This document shows, piece by piece, positions 21,195 to 31,261 of a DNA stretch of 64,000 nt (positions are counted from its first letter, which is position 1; the number at the start of each line of letters is the position of its first letter). Under the pieces are notes generated by a model. The model did no database searches, was not told where the DNA came from, and was given only the letters and a program-made list of their open reading frames with translations. Both the position numbers and the translations under genes were made by a program. Source of the DNA: Burkholderiales bacterium (GTDB lineage Bacteria; Pseudomonadota; Gammaproteobacteria; Burkholderiales; Burkholderiaceae_C); the NCBI GenBank assembly GCA_016213325.1, contig JACRAY010000014.1, forward strand, positions 402,520 to 466,519, read 5' to 3'.

Positions 21195-24005
21195 TCAGGC
21201 GTACTTGTCGACCGCATCCCGCACGCCGGCCGGGCTGCCGACCACCACGTCCCACGCCCAGGTGCCGAAGCCCCCGTGCGCGTTCACGGCCTTCACCCAC
21301 ATGTCCAAGGCGGCGCGCTTCGCCTGGTCTTGCGGTGAATCCTGCCCCTTGATCTCCAGCACCAGGTTCTTCCCCGACTGCAGGCGGATCAAGAAGTCGG
21401 GGATGTAGCGGCGCTTCGACCCGTTCCAGAGGTAGAGCACGTTGAAGCCCAGATGGTCGTTCTTCGCCCAGGCAGCCACGCCCGGGTGCGCCTCGGCAAT
21501 GTTGGCCGCGTACTTCTCCCAGCCGCTGTCCACCACGATATGGCTGATCTGCGACCGCTGCGTGGGCTCCACGACCTTCGTCGTGTACCAGGTGCGCATG
21601 TCCCGGGTCGACCCGATCGGGCGCTCGCCGTCGAAGATGGGCTCGAGCCGCAACGTGTTCTGCTCGATCACGTGCTGCATGAGGTGCTGGATCACTTTGT
21701 CGATGTTGAGCGCGAACAGGATGCGCTTGCGCAGCGGGTCCTGGTGGAACAGCGAGGGGATCTCGATCAAGCCCGGCTCGGCGAGGAACTGCTCCACCAA
21801 CTTCACCAGCTGGAACAGCAGGTATTCCCGCTGCCCCTTGAATTGGGGCTGTAGCTGCTCGAACGCGCGCTGGGCGGCCTTGAACACGAGCCGCTGCAGC
21901 CGGAACTCCTCTGGCAGCTTCTCCAGGTCGATGTGGACGATCTGGTCCCAATCAGCGGCGCCGCCGAGAGCCGGCGCGATGTCGGCGTGCATCGGGGTTG
22001 TCGACGGGTCCAGCACCAGCTTGGTGACCTTACTCCATTCGGCAACCAGCTGGGGGCGAACCACCTGGTCGACACGCAGGATGTTCGGCCACCTGACCTC
22101 GTAGGGGTTCCGGGAACTGAGCGACTCGACCTGAGTGCTCGGCTTCACCGCCATGACCCCATCGCCGCCCTCGCCGGGCTGCAATGCGATCGACAGGGGC
22201 ACGCCGAACACGTTGACAAACTCGGGCACGTAGAGGCCGTTCTCGTCGATGTCGTAGGACACCCGGCGTAGGCCGCGGCCGATCACCTGCTCGCACAGCA
22301 GCTGGCTGGTGAAAGCACGCAGGCCCATGATGTGCGTCACGTTCTTGGCGTCCCAGCCCTCAGACAGCATGGCGACGGACACCACGCACTGCAGATCCTG
22401 TCCGGCCTGCCCGCGCTTGCCCACCGTGTCCACCAGCTCGCGCAGCAGCTCCTCCTTCTTCAGGGGGGCAAGGCGTTCCTTGCGCTCGTCCGGGATGTTG
22501 GCGGCCTCGACGATGGCATGCAGGCGCTCCTCATAGTCCTTGTCGGACGAGGCGGTTTCGCCGATCTCCGCCTTCTCCAGCACCCTCGAGTCCACGCGCA
22601 GGGTGCGATTGGGCTCGTGCAGTTCCGGCCAATGGACCTTACCGGTCGAGAAGTAGTGTTCCACCCGCGCGGCCGTCTCCGTGCGGTTGCAGACGGTCAG
22701 CAAGACCGGCCGGGTCGCGTGGCCCGCCTCGGCCCACCTGGCGGCCGTTTCGCGCCAGTCGGCGCCCAGCAGCGTGTAAGCGTGTTGCACCAGCTCCGGC
22801 AGCGGCTCGTGGGGCTCCGCACCGCGCCGATTCAAATCCTCAGCGACGGCCGGCTCGCGGTAGATGTGATACAGCTTGGGCCGCAAGGTCTGCGCGTTGG
22901 GTACGGCGTCGTCACGCACGACGACGCGCGGGGTCTTCACCAGGCCGGCCTCGATCGCGTCGTTCAGCCCGAAGTCCGACACCACCCAAGTGAACAGGCC
23001 GGCCTCGGTGTTGGTGCGCCCTGTGGGGGCAAACGGCGTCGCCGACAGGTCGTAGCACCGGCTGATGCGCCGGGTCTTGTGGATGCGGTCCAAGCCTTCG
23101 ATCCAGCGCGTGGCCTCGTCCAGGTCGATCCCCAAGGCCTGAGCCTCGGCTTTGCTCACCTTGATGTCGGCTGGCTTGCGGTAGGCATGGTGGGCTTCGT
23201 CGTTGATCACGACGATGTCCTTGTGGGTTGCCAGTTTGCCCATCACGCGCCGGGTGAACGCCTCGTCACCCTCGGCGCCCTTCTTCACCACCGAGCGGTC
23301 CTGCTGCTTCAAGGGCATCAGGGTGTGCCAGTTCTCGATCAAGATGTCGGCCTGGTTCAGCTTCTGCCGCAGCGCCTCGGATGGGCACAGGCCGAAGGCG
23401 TCATAGTAGTTGTCCGTCTCACCAGGCAGAAGCACTCGGAGCCGGTCCTTGACCGTTAGGCCGGGCGCCACGATGAAGATGGCAGTCGAATACTTACGCG
23501 GCGACTTCGGGTAGATCAGGGCGTTCAACACCTGCCAGGTGATGATCATCGACATCACCGTAGTTTTCCCCGCCCCAGTAGCCATCTTGTTGCATAGCCG
23601 CTCAAATGGGCCGCCATCACCAGGCACGTTGATGCCCTGTCGGAACTCAGGCGCCGCTTCCAACTGCCAGATCAGCGTCTCGATTGCCTCGAGCTGGCAA
23701 AAGTAGAACGGCCACTGGCGTTGTGCCACCCGGTCAGGGTCCCACCAGTGCGTCAACAGTTCGACAGTGATCCCCGTCGCCCCTGGCCACCCGGCGCCAT
23801 GCCACTTCCGAACTCGGTCACGAATGTTGTCGACGAGGGGGATCAGCTCCATGCGCCGCGTGTTCTCGCGCGTGTCGATGATCTCGTAGCCGGCAGGCCG
23901 GCGGCCCTCCTGCAGCCGCAGGGTGCGGTCCGGGTTCTCGACCCAGTGCTGCGTCGGCTCGACGAAAGCCGAGTTGATGATCAGCGAGCGCGGCTGGGTG
24001 GCCAT
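21195..24005 (-). CDS. res: Type III restriction enzyme, Res subunit (DEAD/DEAH helicase + PD-(D/E)XK nuclease)
   Basis: CNKMATGAGKTTVM (Walker A), VVINDEAHHAYR (DEAH), LSATPF, QVIGRGLRRVSY; C-terminal YIPDFLIRLQSGKNLVLEIKG nuclease motif. Confidence 0.9.
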   Translation of the reverse strand: MATQPRSLIINSAFVEPTQHWVENPDRTLRLQEGRRPAGYEIIDTRENTRRMELIPLVDNIRDRVRKWHGAGWPGATGITVELLTHWWDPDRVAQRQWPFYFCQLEAIETLIWQLEAAPEFRQGINVPGDGGPFERLCNKMATGAGKTTVMSMIITWQVLNALIYPKSPRKYSTAIFIVAPGLTVKDRLRVLLPGETDNYYDAFGLCPSEALRQKLNQADILIENWHTLMPLKQQDRSVVKKGAEGDEAFTRRVMGKLATHKDIVVINDEAHHAYRKPADIKVSKAEAQALGIDLDEATRWIEGLDRIHKTRRISRCYDLSATPFAPTGRTNTEAGLFTWVVSDFGLNDAIEAGLVKTPRVVVRDDAVPNAQTLRPKLYHIYREPAVAEDLNRRGAEPHEPLPELVQHAYTLLGADWRETAARWAEAGHATRPVLLTVCNRTETAARVEHYFSTGKVHWPELHEPNRTLRVDSRVLEKAEIGETASSDKDYEERLHAIVEAANIPDERKERLAPLKKEELLRELVDTVGKRGQAGQDLQCVVSVAMLSEGWDAKNVTHIMGLRAFTSQLLCEQVIGRGLRRVSYDIDENGLYVPEFVNVFGVPLSIALQPGEGGDGVMAVKPSTQVESLSSRNPYEVRWPNILRVDQVVRPQLVAEWSKVTKLVLDPSTTPMHADIAPALGGAADWDQIVHIDLEKLPEEFRLQRLVFKAAQRAFEQLQPQFKGQREYLLFQLVKLVEQFLAEPGLIEIPSLFHQDPLRKRILFALNIDKVIQHLMQHVIEQNTLRLEPIFDGERPIGSTRDMRTWYTTKVVEPTQRSQISHIVVDSGWEKYAANIAEAHPGVAAWAKNDHLGFNVLYLWNGSKRRYIPDFLIRLQSGKNLVLEIKGQDSPQDQAKRAALDMWVKAVNAHGGFGTWAWDVVVGSPAGVRDAVDKYA

Positions 24006-24016
24006 AGCCGCGGCCC

Positions 24017-27000
24017 TCACGCGGCGGCGCCGGAGTCCGGCACCTTGAGCACCTTCAGCGATTCGATGCCGCGGTCGTCCACGATCTTGACCGCCACAGT
24101 GCGGTTCAGCCCCGCTTCGAAGGGCAGCGACACCGTGCCGGAGAAGTGCGTCAGCAGGTCCTCGTCGAGCTCTGCGCGGATCGACTTGCGCAGCTTCATC
24201 CAACCATCGTCCTTGCCGGCCATCGGGAAGAAGAACTGATGTGGGAACAGACTGCGGCCGTCGTAATCGGTGTCGAGCGACCAGGCCGCGATCTTGCCTT
24301 TGCCGCCAGATACGAGCTCGCCCTTGGTCGTGTCGAAGTAGTCGAAGCCGTGGACCTCGACCTGCCAATTGCCACCCTTCACAGCCTTCAACTCCACATC
24401 GGGCTGCCCCATCAGCCAGAAGCTCTGGTTGCTGGCCCTGGCCTTCTTCAGATCTTCAGTGAGCAGATCGGTGTTCATCTGTGCCTTCAGGGCCGTGATG
24501 CCCTTGAGTGCGTCGATATCCTTGGCTGCCTCGGGGTCGAAGGTAAATGCGCAGAACACGATCATCTTGGGCCGGGGGAACAGCTCCCCCGCTTCGACAA
24601 GAGCGTGCTCAACTTGCCGCTGCTCAAGGGCGCCATGCTCTGGGCCGAAGCTGATCACCACCCGCTCACCGCTGTCCAAGTTCCCGGAGGCGTGCAGGGA
24701 GGTCGCGCCGGGCAGGACCTCAAGTTCGGTGAACTTTAGGATTTGGCCGCCTTTGCCACGAATGCCCGTCTTCAGCAGCTCGTCCCGCCATGCGTGCTGA
24801 CGGCTCGTGGCGCCGCTGCGCGCCACTGCAGCATCGGCCTCGGTTTGAGTGCCCTGGGCGTTAGTTTCGTCAACCGACAGCACCGTCGGGAATGGCACGG
24901 CCTCGACAGTGAACGGACCCGTGATGCGCAGCTTGTCCTTCGCAATCTCGGGTTTGTCATGGAGAGTTGCGCTGTCCGCATTTGCGGCGATGCTGCGATC
25001 CATTGCCTCCTGCAATTTTTGACGGGCCGCATGAAAGGCATCAAATGGCCCACGCGCAGCGGCAGGCCAATTGGGAGGAAAGTCAAATGGCACCTCCCAT
25101 TCGAGAATTTCGTCCCCACTCGCACCTAGCGTCAAAGTCTGCCCCTTCCGAACACCTTCAAGGCTTACAAAGAAGACAGGGGCCGACGCATCTACTAGCG
25201 CGCGGTTGAGATTGAGTAAGCTGAGTTCAATTGCCGAATGCAGGCGATCGTAGATTGCATCAATTTCTTCGTTGTTTGTGATCGATTTCAGAGTTACACG
25301 AGGGACCTTTGTACTAATGAATCCGCCTTTGAGGCCTTCCTGCGGATAGCGCAAATCGTAGTAGTCAAAGCTCGCCGTCATCAGCCGCTGCTTCGCTAGC
25401 GTAACTGCAACTCGCGATGTATCACAAGTGATCCATCTGCGCCCCAGTTTTTCTGCCACATACGCCGTTGTCCCGCTTCCGCAGGTAGGGTCCAGAACTA
25501 GATCTCCCGGCTCCGTCGTCATATGAACGCATCGCTCAATTACTTTGGTGATGGTCTGCACGACGTAAGTCTTCTCCTCGCCGTAGCCACCCGTCCGAGT
25601 GTCATCCCAGATGTTGTTCCGCGGTTTGAACTCGAAGTCCTGCAAGAACCTAAGAAACGTCAACGCCGTTCCGACAGCCAGCAGTCTATTGGACTTTGCC
25701 AGCCGTGCTAACCCCGATTGGTCGCTTCGAAAAGTCCCCGTTCCCGGGGTAAACAGGCGTCCTTGGAATTCATACTCACGCAAGTCGTTGCCTTGGGCGG
25801 GTCTTTGGTTCGTCAACGGATTCGGACGATAGACGCGCGCACCATCTGGAAGGGCGGACTCTCCGAACACCTCAGCTGAGGTCAACCGACGCCTACGCCC
25901 ATCAGTCATTTGCGCGAACCGGAGGTTCTCTTCATCAAGAATCGACCGCGGCTCAAAAGTAGGGTGGTACTTGACTTTCGAAGAGTCCTTGGCATACCAA
26001 ACTAGGTAGTCGTTGGTTGTGTCGAGCAACTGGCCGCCTTTTCCGGTGGTCTTGCGGAAGACGATCTCAGAGCAAAACTGCTCGGCCCCGAACATCTCGT
26101 CCATTAGGCAACGGACCAAGTGGACGTTCTCAGCGGATATCTGCACGAACACGCTGCCTGTTTCGCTCAGCAGACCCCTCACCAGAAAAAGGCGATCGCG
26201 CAGGTAAGTAAGGTATGAATGAATGCCAAGTTCCCAGGTGTCCCTGAATGCCTTGATCATCTCGGGCTCTTGGGTGAGGTCCGCGTCGGTGCGGTCCTTC
26301 ACATCCCGCTTGTTCGTGAACGGCTGAAAGTTGCTGCCATACTTGATGCCATACGGCGGGTCGATGTAGATCATCTGAACCTGCCCCGCCATGCCCTCCT
26401 TCTTCAAAAGGCTGTTCATTACCAGCAGGCTGTCGCCCGCCACCATGCGGTTCGCCCAGCCCTTGTCATGCTTGTAGAAGTCGATGGCCTTGCGCAGGGG
26501 CACGCTCTCGAACGGCGCCTCAAACAGGCCGGGCTGGACGCCCGCCGACTTGCTGTCCTTCCCCTGCCTCTTGCTGACTGCCGCCAAGATGCTCAAGGGG
26601 TCGATGCGCTCGTGAACGTGCAAGCTTACGGTGTCAACCTCGAAGCTGGTGCGCTCGGCCTTTCCCGTCCACTGCAGGTAGGGGCTCCCCATGCTCCGAA
26701 CCTGCTCCAGTGCATGCCGCATTGCGGCAGGGTCGTCGCCGGCGAGCGCATCGTCGACCATTTGCTCAGCACGTGCCCGAGCTGAATCGAATCTCAACTC
26801 GGGGGCGAGATGGGGGTCGTAGGACCAGGTAGTCTTCGGCTGCTCGGGGTCACTATCGACGCTGACCAGGCCGACCTCAGGGTTGTTCACCCGGCGGTCA
26901 GCATGCCGGTAAGCAATCACCTGGGGCTCGCCAGACGCTGCCGATGAACCAGTAGGTGCCGCTCTTCGTGCAGGCGCCGATCCTTCGGATTTCGGGACGG

Positions 27001-27274
27001 CAGGCGGCGGCACTGTCGCCTTGAGATCAAAGCCGGCACCCTCAGGGTTCAGGAAGCGCGCGGTCGACCCACCGCGCCCCTTTCCTTTGACGGCGAGCCC
27101 TGCAGCCACCAGAGCCTCGCGGGCAGCCTGGAAGTGATCCTCGGTCACCCGCTCTTTGGCAGCCCGGCACGCGGCCTCAAACAAGCCCCAGAGGGCCAGG
27201 TTGCCTATGCCGGAGCCGTCCTCGGGCAGTAGCGCGAGCAGTTGTTCTTGATGCCGCTGCAGCCGCGATGCCAT
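24017..27274 (-). CDS. mod: Type III DNA-methyltransferase, Mod subunit (beta class), unusually long
   Basis: MIYIDPPYGIKYGSNF (DPPY) upstream of LDPTCGSGTTAYVAEKLGRRWITCD; 1085 aa; immediately upstream of res. Confidence 0.9.
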   Translation of the reverse strand: MASRLQRHQEQLLALLPEDGSGIGNLALWGLFEAACRAAKERVTEDHFQAAREALVAAGLAVKGKGRGGSTARFLNPEGAGFDLKATVPPPAVPKSEGSAPARRAAPTGSSAASGEPQVIAYRHADRRVNNPEVGLVSVDSDPEQPKTTWSYDPHLAPELRFDSARARAEQMVDDALAGDDPAAMRHALEQVRSMGSPYLQWTGKAERTSFEVDTVSLHVHERIDPLSILAAVSKRQGKDSKSAGVQPGLFEAPFESVPLRKAIDFYKHDKGWANRMVAGDSLLVMNSLLKKEGMAGQVQMIYIDPPYGIKYGSNFQPFTNKRDVKDRTDADLTQEPEMIKAFRDTWELGIHSYLTYLRDRLFLVRGLLSETGSVFVQISAENVHLVRCLMDEMFGAEQFCSEIVFRKTTGKGGQLLDTTNDYLVWYAKDSSKVKYHPTFEPRSILDEENLRFAQMTDGRRRRLTSAEVFGESALPDGARVYRPNPLTNQRPAQGNDLREYEFQGRLFTPGTGTFRSDQSGLARLAKSNRLLAVGTALTFLRFLQDFEFKPRNNIWDDTRTGGYGEEKTYVVQTITKVIERCVHMTTEPGDLVLDPTCGSGTTAYVAEKLGRRWITCDTSRVAVTLAKQRLMTASFDYYDLRYPQEGLKGGFISTKVPRVTLKSITNNEEIDAIYDRLHSAIELSLLNLNRALVDASAPVFFVSLEGVRKGQTLTLGASGDEILEWEVPFDFPPNWPAAARGPFDAFHAARQKLQEAMDRSIAANADSATLHDKPEIAKDKLRITGPFTVEAVPFPTVLSVDETNAQGTQTEADAAVARSGATSRQHAWRDELLKTGIRGKGGQILKFTELEVLPGATSLHASGNLDSGERVVISFGPEHGALEQRQVEHALVEAGELFPRPKMIVFCAFTFDPEAAKDIDALKGITALKAQMNTDLLTEDLKKARASNQSFWLMGQPDVELKAVKGGNWQVEVHGFDYFDTTKGELVSGGKGKIAAWSLDTDYDGRSLFPHQFFFPMAGKDDGWMKLRKSIRAELDEDLLTHFSGTVSLPFEAGLNRTVAVKIVDDRGIESLKVLKVPDSGAAA

Positions 27275-27383
27275 AAATTCCTCCTCGATGGCGTATGCGG
27301 AGCGTAGCAGACCCCATCACTGCTTCACAACGTCCCTTGCGCCCGGAGCTGCCCGGCGCAATCGACCTGCGCCGGTGTGAGCG

Positions 27384-30050
27384 TCACCGATCACGCCGCA
27401 TCTCCAGCCGATCGATTTCACCTAGCACGCGAAGCACAGTTTGAACGTGGTGGATGTCGAAATCATCCCTGTCAGGCTCTTCGTGCGTCCCCTTGTTCAG
27501 CAGCGTCCAGACCAGGTTCTGTTCTGGAATGCCCAGGATGGTGTTCAAGTTGTCCAAGAGCGGCTGCTTGCTCGGGTGCGCGAATGTGGCCGCACCCCGT
27601 AGCTTGATCCGTAGCGCGTCGCAGAGCATCCTCAGCTGAGGCTCCTTGCCGGGGCCTTCGATCTGCACCGAGAGGTTTCCGACTCTGTGTGACTCAAGCC
27701 ACTTCCATGCCTTGTCCGTGAGCATCTCGAGTGACTTGCGTGCGTAGGAGAGGGCATCGCGTGGATCGAACCGCTCCTCCAACGCCTGCCTCGCGCGCTC
27801 GAGATAGTTCTGGCTGCCCACATCAGGATTGACGCGGGGCTGGTGGTCGCCTCGATGGTGCAACAGCACGTATTGTTGACAGTCGGCCCGAATCTCCCGG
27901 GGCAAGTGGTTTTCGACATCCTTCACGAACTCCGGGCTGTGGCACGTCACGATGATCTGCGTCTCGCGGAAGCGCTCAGATTCAAAGATGGCCGCACGTA
28001 TACCGCTGCGATGGTCGTGGTCGATCGCGTTAATCGCGTCGTCGAAGATGATGAGCGGCGCGCCGACGGCCTCTGCCTTCGCGAGCAGGATCGCGAGGCC
28101 CAGGCATCGGATGTGGCCTTCGCTGAGGGCGGTGAGCGCGTTCACGCGCCGCTGCGGGTGCCCGCGGAAAGCGATGTCGACCGCGCCGTCGCCGGTGAGC
28201 GGCAGCCGCAGGTCGGCGAGCTTGTCCTCTTCGCGGTCGCCGTGGTTGAACTCGTTGTAGAGCTCCATGGTGGATGCGTTGAGGTCTGCCATCAGCATGC
28301 CCGGCAGCTGCTCGCGGAAGCGCTCCAACAGCCCGTAGAAGCTGTCGTAGGCGTCCTTGATGGGCCGGTCGCGCAAACTTGCTTGCTCCTCTTCCCCGGC
28401 GCGCCGGATCAGATCAGTGTTCGCCTCCTCCCACTGCGCGATGCGACCACGCGCCAGCGCGGCGGCCTCCACGATGCCCGCGCGGCGGATGCCGTGCTGC
28501 GCCATCCAGACTCGGGCGTCGTTAAGCCGCCGCTGTTCGGCCAAGTCCTCCTCGCGTAGCCGCAACGCCTCGCGAGTGCGCTCGTCGCGCGCCCCGGCTT
28601 GATCCGCCACGACCAGCATCTGCTCAAGCGAAGGCGTCGCGCCGGTCTCGTCGGTCTCAGGCGACTGCACCGCCATCCACCAATCGGGGGCTTCGGGGTT
28701 GCGGGGCAGGGCCTGCAGGTAGGCTCCGACTAGTGTGTCCACTTGGCCTTCACTGGCGAGGAACTCTTCGAGCGTGCGAAGGCCTGCGCGCAACGCACGG
28801 CTCGCCTCGCTTGCTGCGCGCCGCAGACAGTCGTGATCCACTTCGAGCTTGGCGAGTTCTTCGAGCTCGTGCAGGCCCTCCTCGGCCCGCTCGAACGGGT
28901 CACTCGTCACATCTGCGATCGGCGTCAGGCAAGCAGGGCAGCGATCCTCGTGCTCAGCCCGCAGCGCCTGCACCGCGGCGAACAGCTGTCGGAACGAGAC
29001 CTGGCTGCGCCGCGCGTCGAGGCCGCGCTGCGAGGTGGCCACAGCCTTCGCCGCGGCGTCCGCGGCCGCGAAGAGCTCCGCGACGACCTGGCGCGAGGTG
29101 TTCGTCACCGCCGGCATCAGAGCGCGCAGCTTGGCGTCGAGCTCCTGCAGTCGGCTTGGCGCCTCATCGCTCCCGACCACCATGGCTTGAAGGGCGTCAT
29201 AGGTCAGGTTGTCGGCAACGCCGGCGGCGTAGTCGGCAGCGTCCTGATCCAGCAGGCGGAGCTGCTCAGCCTCGCCGTCCCGCGTCGCTTCGTCGGTGCG
29301 CAGGGCCTGCCGACGCGCCGCGAGCTGGTTCTGTATCTGGGTGCCGAGTGTGAGCACGGCGTCCATCGACTCGTTGAAGTGCGATGCGAAGTCGTTGAAC
29401 TGGTCCATCCCGAACAGAGTTGCGATCAGGTCGGTCTTGCGCCCGGGAGGTGTCGCGGCGATCCGGGAGAAGTTGTCGATCCGGTTCTTCTCGACGAAGA
29501 AGAAGCGGAATGCGTCCTCGTCGGCGGCAACCCGGACCTCGCGGCCGTCGGCGTCCGTGGCGGTCAGCACCGGGTCCACAAATCGTCCGGCATGGATGTT
29601 GGCCAGGTAGTCACGATGCTCGATTCGCTTAGAGCCGGCCTCTTCAACCGCTCCGCGCAGTGCGTACTCGAGCGCCTCGCACAGGCTGCTCTTGCCGCTG
29701 CCGTTCGGGCCGTAGCACAGGACCAGCCGCTTTCGCAGGTCGAACGTCTGCGGCTCGCGAAAGCCCCTGAAGGGTCCCAGCGTGAGCGAGCGCAGTCGCC
29801 GCCACGGCCACTGGCCTTGCGGCGCGGCCTCGGGGAGGTCCGGGAGGTCGGCGGTCGTTCCCGCCAGCCGACGGCGCGCGAGGCGCGCTAGGAGGTGCGA
29901 GCGGGTGTTGTGCTGCCTGACGGTGTCGGTCACTGCCTCGAAGTTCGCAAGCACCAGGTTCGCCATCCTGAGTGCCCGGTCAGGCGCCTGAAGCGTCGGC
30001 TCGTGCAACCAGCGCACGAAGCGCTCGAAGTCTTGTCTAGCGGTGCCCAT
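27384..30050 (-). CDS. Rad50/SMC-like ABC ATPase with zinc-hook motif
   Basis: GPNGSGKSSLCEALEYAL (Walker A), CPAC hook flanked by coiled coil, TALSEGHIRCLGLAILLA (signature), PLIIFDDAINAIDHDHR (Walker B). Confidence 0.85.
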   Translation of the reverse strand: MGTARQDFERFVRWLHEPTLQAPDRALRMANLVLANFEAVTDTVRQHNTRSHLLARLARRRLAGTTADLPDLPEAAPQGQWPWRRLRSLTLGPFRGFREPQTFDLRKRLVLCYGPNGSGKSSLCEALEYALRGAVEEAGSKRIEHRDYLANIHAGRFVDPVLTATDADGREVRVAADEDAFRFFFVEKNRIDNFSRIAATPPGRKTDLIATLFGMDQFNDFASHFNESMDAVLTLGTQIQNQLAARRQALRTDEATRDGEAEQLRLLDQDAADYAAGVADNLTYDALQAMVVGSDEAPSRLQELDAKLRALMPAVTNTSRQVVAELFAAADAAAKAVATSQRGLDARRSQVSFRQLFAAVQALRAEHEDRCPACLTPIADVTSDPFERAEEGLHELEELAKLEVDHDCLRRAASEASRALRAGLRTLEEFLASEGQVDTLVGAYLQALPRNPEAPDWWMAVQSPETDETGATPSLEQMLVVADQAGARDERTREALRLREEDLAEQRRLNDARVWMAQHGIRRAGIVEAAALARGRIAQWEEANTDLIRRAGEEEQASLRDRPIKDAYDSFYGLLERFREQLPGMLMADLNASTMELYNEFNHGDREEDKLADLRLPLTGDGAVDIAFRGHPQRRVNALTALSEGHIRCLGLAILLAKAEAVGAPLIIFDDAINAIDHDHRSGIRAAIFESERFRETQIIVTCHSPEFVKDVENHLPREIRADCQQYVLLHHRGDHQPRVNPDVGSQNYLERARQALEERFDPRDALSYARKSLEMLTDKAWKWLESHRVGNLSVQIEGPGKEPQLRMLCDALRIKLRGAATFAHPSKQPLLDNLNTILGIPEQNLVWTLLNKGTHEEPDRDDFDIHHVQTVLRVLGEIDRLEMRRDR

Positions 30051-30176
30051 CCTGCCCTCCTGCGTCTGCGCGCATGCCTCGCGCCTTGGGCGCCGACAAT
30101 GCTGATTCTAGAAGGCGGGCATCGGAGCCCGCGACAGGCGTGGCCAGTTCACTCTGGGAGGTAGATGCGGTGAGGC

Positions 30177-30980
30177 TCATGTTCCTTGGCCCCGACTGTT
30201 CGCCCGGCGAGGCCCGGCGCGCCGCATCCGCGACGATCTCGCTGCTATGCGGTCGAGCATTTCGTATGCAACGGCCTCAGCCTGAGCAGCGTCATCTGCA
30301 CCAACATCAATACGGCGGAGAACGTGCGCGAGCTTGATCATGCCCAGCGCAAACACCACGAGTGCTGCAATAGCCAGCCATGGGATTCCGAAGAGCAGTA
30401 CCTTGATCAGGGCGAGCAGGCCGATGCCGAACGACGCGATGAGGATGGCCGCCTTGAACAATGCAACCAGCGCTGTCCCCAAGGCCAGCACCCACCCCCA
30501 GGCGGCGAGCGCACGCTGGCCGCCACGCCGTCGTAGCAACTGGTCGATCGCAAACAGCGACGCCTCGTCTTCAAGGTCGGCGTCGAAGCGATTCTTGACT
30601 CGCTCCATCCAAGGGCGCAAAACGCCGGCCACCTGTCTGAAGGCTTCGGCAGGGTCGGAGCCTGCCCGACCTCGCGCAAGACCCAGGTTGCGACTCAACT
30701 CTTTTCGCAAGGTGGCGCAGGCCTTGCGATGATTGGCCGAGTGGATCTCGAACTCCACGTAGTCCTCGCTCCCCGCCTCACTGAAGCCTGCCGGCGCAGG
30801 GGAGACGAACGAGGCAATGAAATGGGTGCCCGTGTTGCTCTCGGCCGCGGCCTGACATCCGCGCCAAGCAGTAGCCTTTGCTTCGGCGGCGGACCTAGAG
30901 CGGCGATCGCGGCGGTCACCCAGCAGCTGGAATAGGTCGATGACCTTCGAGACCACGCCGATGCTTGCGATAGAGATCAT
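30177..30980 (-). CDS. Hypothetical membrane protein
   Basis: Two to three hydrophobic helices ALAAWGWVLALGTALVALFKAAILIASFGIGLLALIKVLLFGIPWLAIAALVVFALGMI. Confidence 0.65.
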   Translation of the reverse strand: MISIASIGVVSKVIDLFQLLGDRRDRRSRSAAEAKATAWRGCQAAAESNTGTHFIASFVSPAPAGFSEAGSEDYVEFEIHSANHRKACATLRKELSRNLGLARGRAGSDPAEAFRQVAGVLRPWMERVKNRFDADLEDEASLFAIDQLLRRRGGQRALAAWGWVLALGTALVALFKAAILIASFGIGLLALIKVLLFGIPWLAIAALVVFALGMIKLAHVLRRIDVGADDAAQAEAVAYEMLDRIAARSSRMRRAGPRRANSRGQGT

Positions 30981-31192
30981 GGATGGCTCCTTCCCTGGAC
31001 GGCTTCCTCAACCCGATTGACGAATCGGGTGGCGGAGCGCGGGGCATCCTTGCGGCGGCCATTGAGGCGCGGCCGGGAGGGTTGCGTCGGGTGGGAGAGC
31101 TGGATTTCGCCGGTGCGGCGAAGGTTATTCACTTCGATGCCGAGTTCGCGCGCGTGCGCGATCACATCGGCGAGATTGCTGCCGTGATGCAT
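30977..31192 (-). CDS. Small protein, possibly HicA/dsRBD-like
   Basis: MHHGSNLADVIAHARELGIEVNNLRRTGEIQLSHPTQPSRPRLNGRRKDAPRSATRFVNRV; ATGA overlap with 30980 gene. Confidence 0.5.
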   Translation of the reverse strand: MHHGSNLADVIAHARELGIEVNNLRRTGEIQLSHPTQPSRPRLNGRRKDAPRSATRFVNRVEEAVQGRSHP

Positions 31193-31261
31193 AGAAAGTC
31201 CTTTAAATAAAATCAAACCGGATTCCCGGCGTCCAAAAATTCACTGAACTCTCATAGGAGC

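Noticed and set aside
27384-30050. Calling the ATPase RloC or another named defence protein
   Set aside because: Zinc hook and ABC ATPase features fit, but I could not identify the anticodon-nuclease catalytic residues, so only the generic family is claimed.
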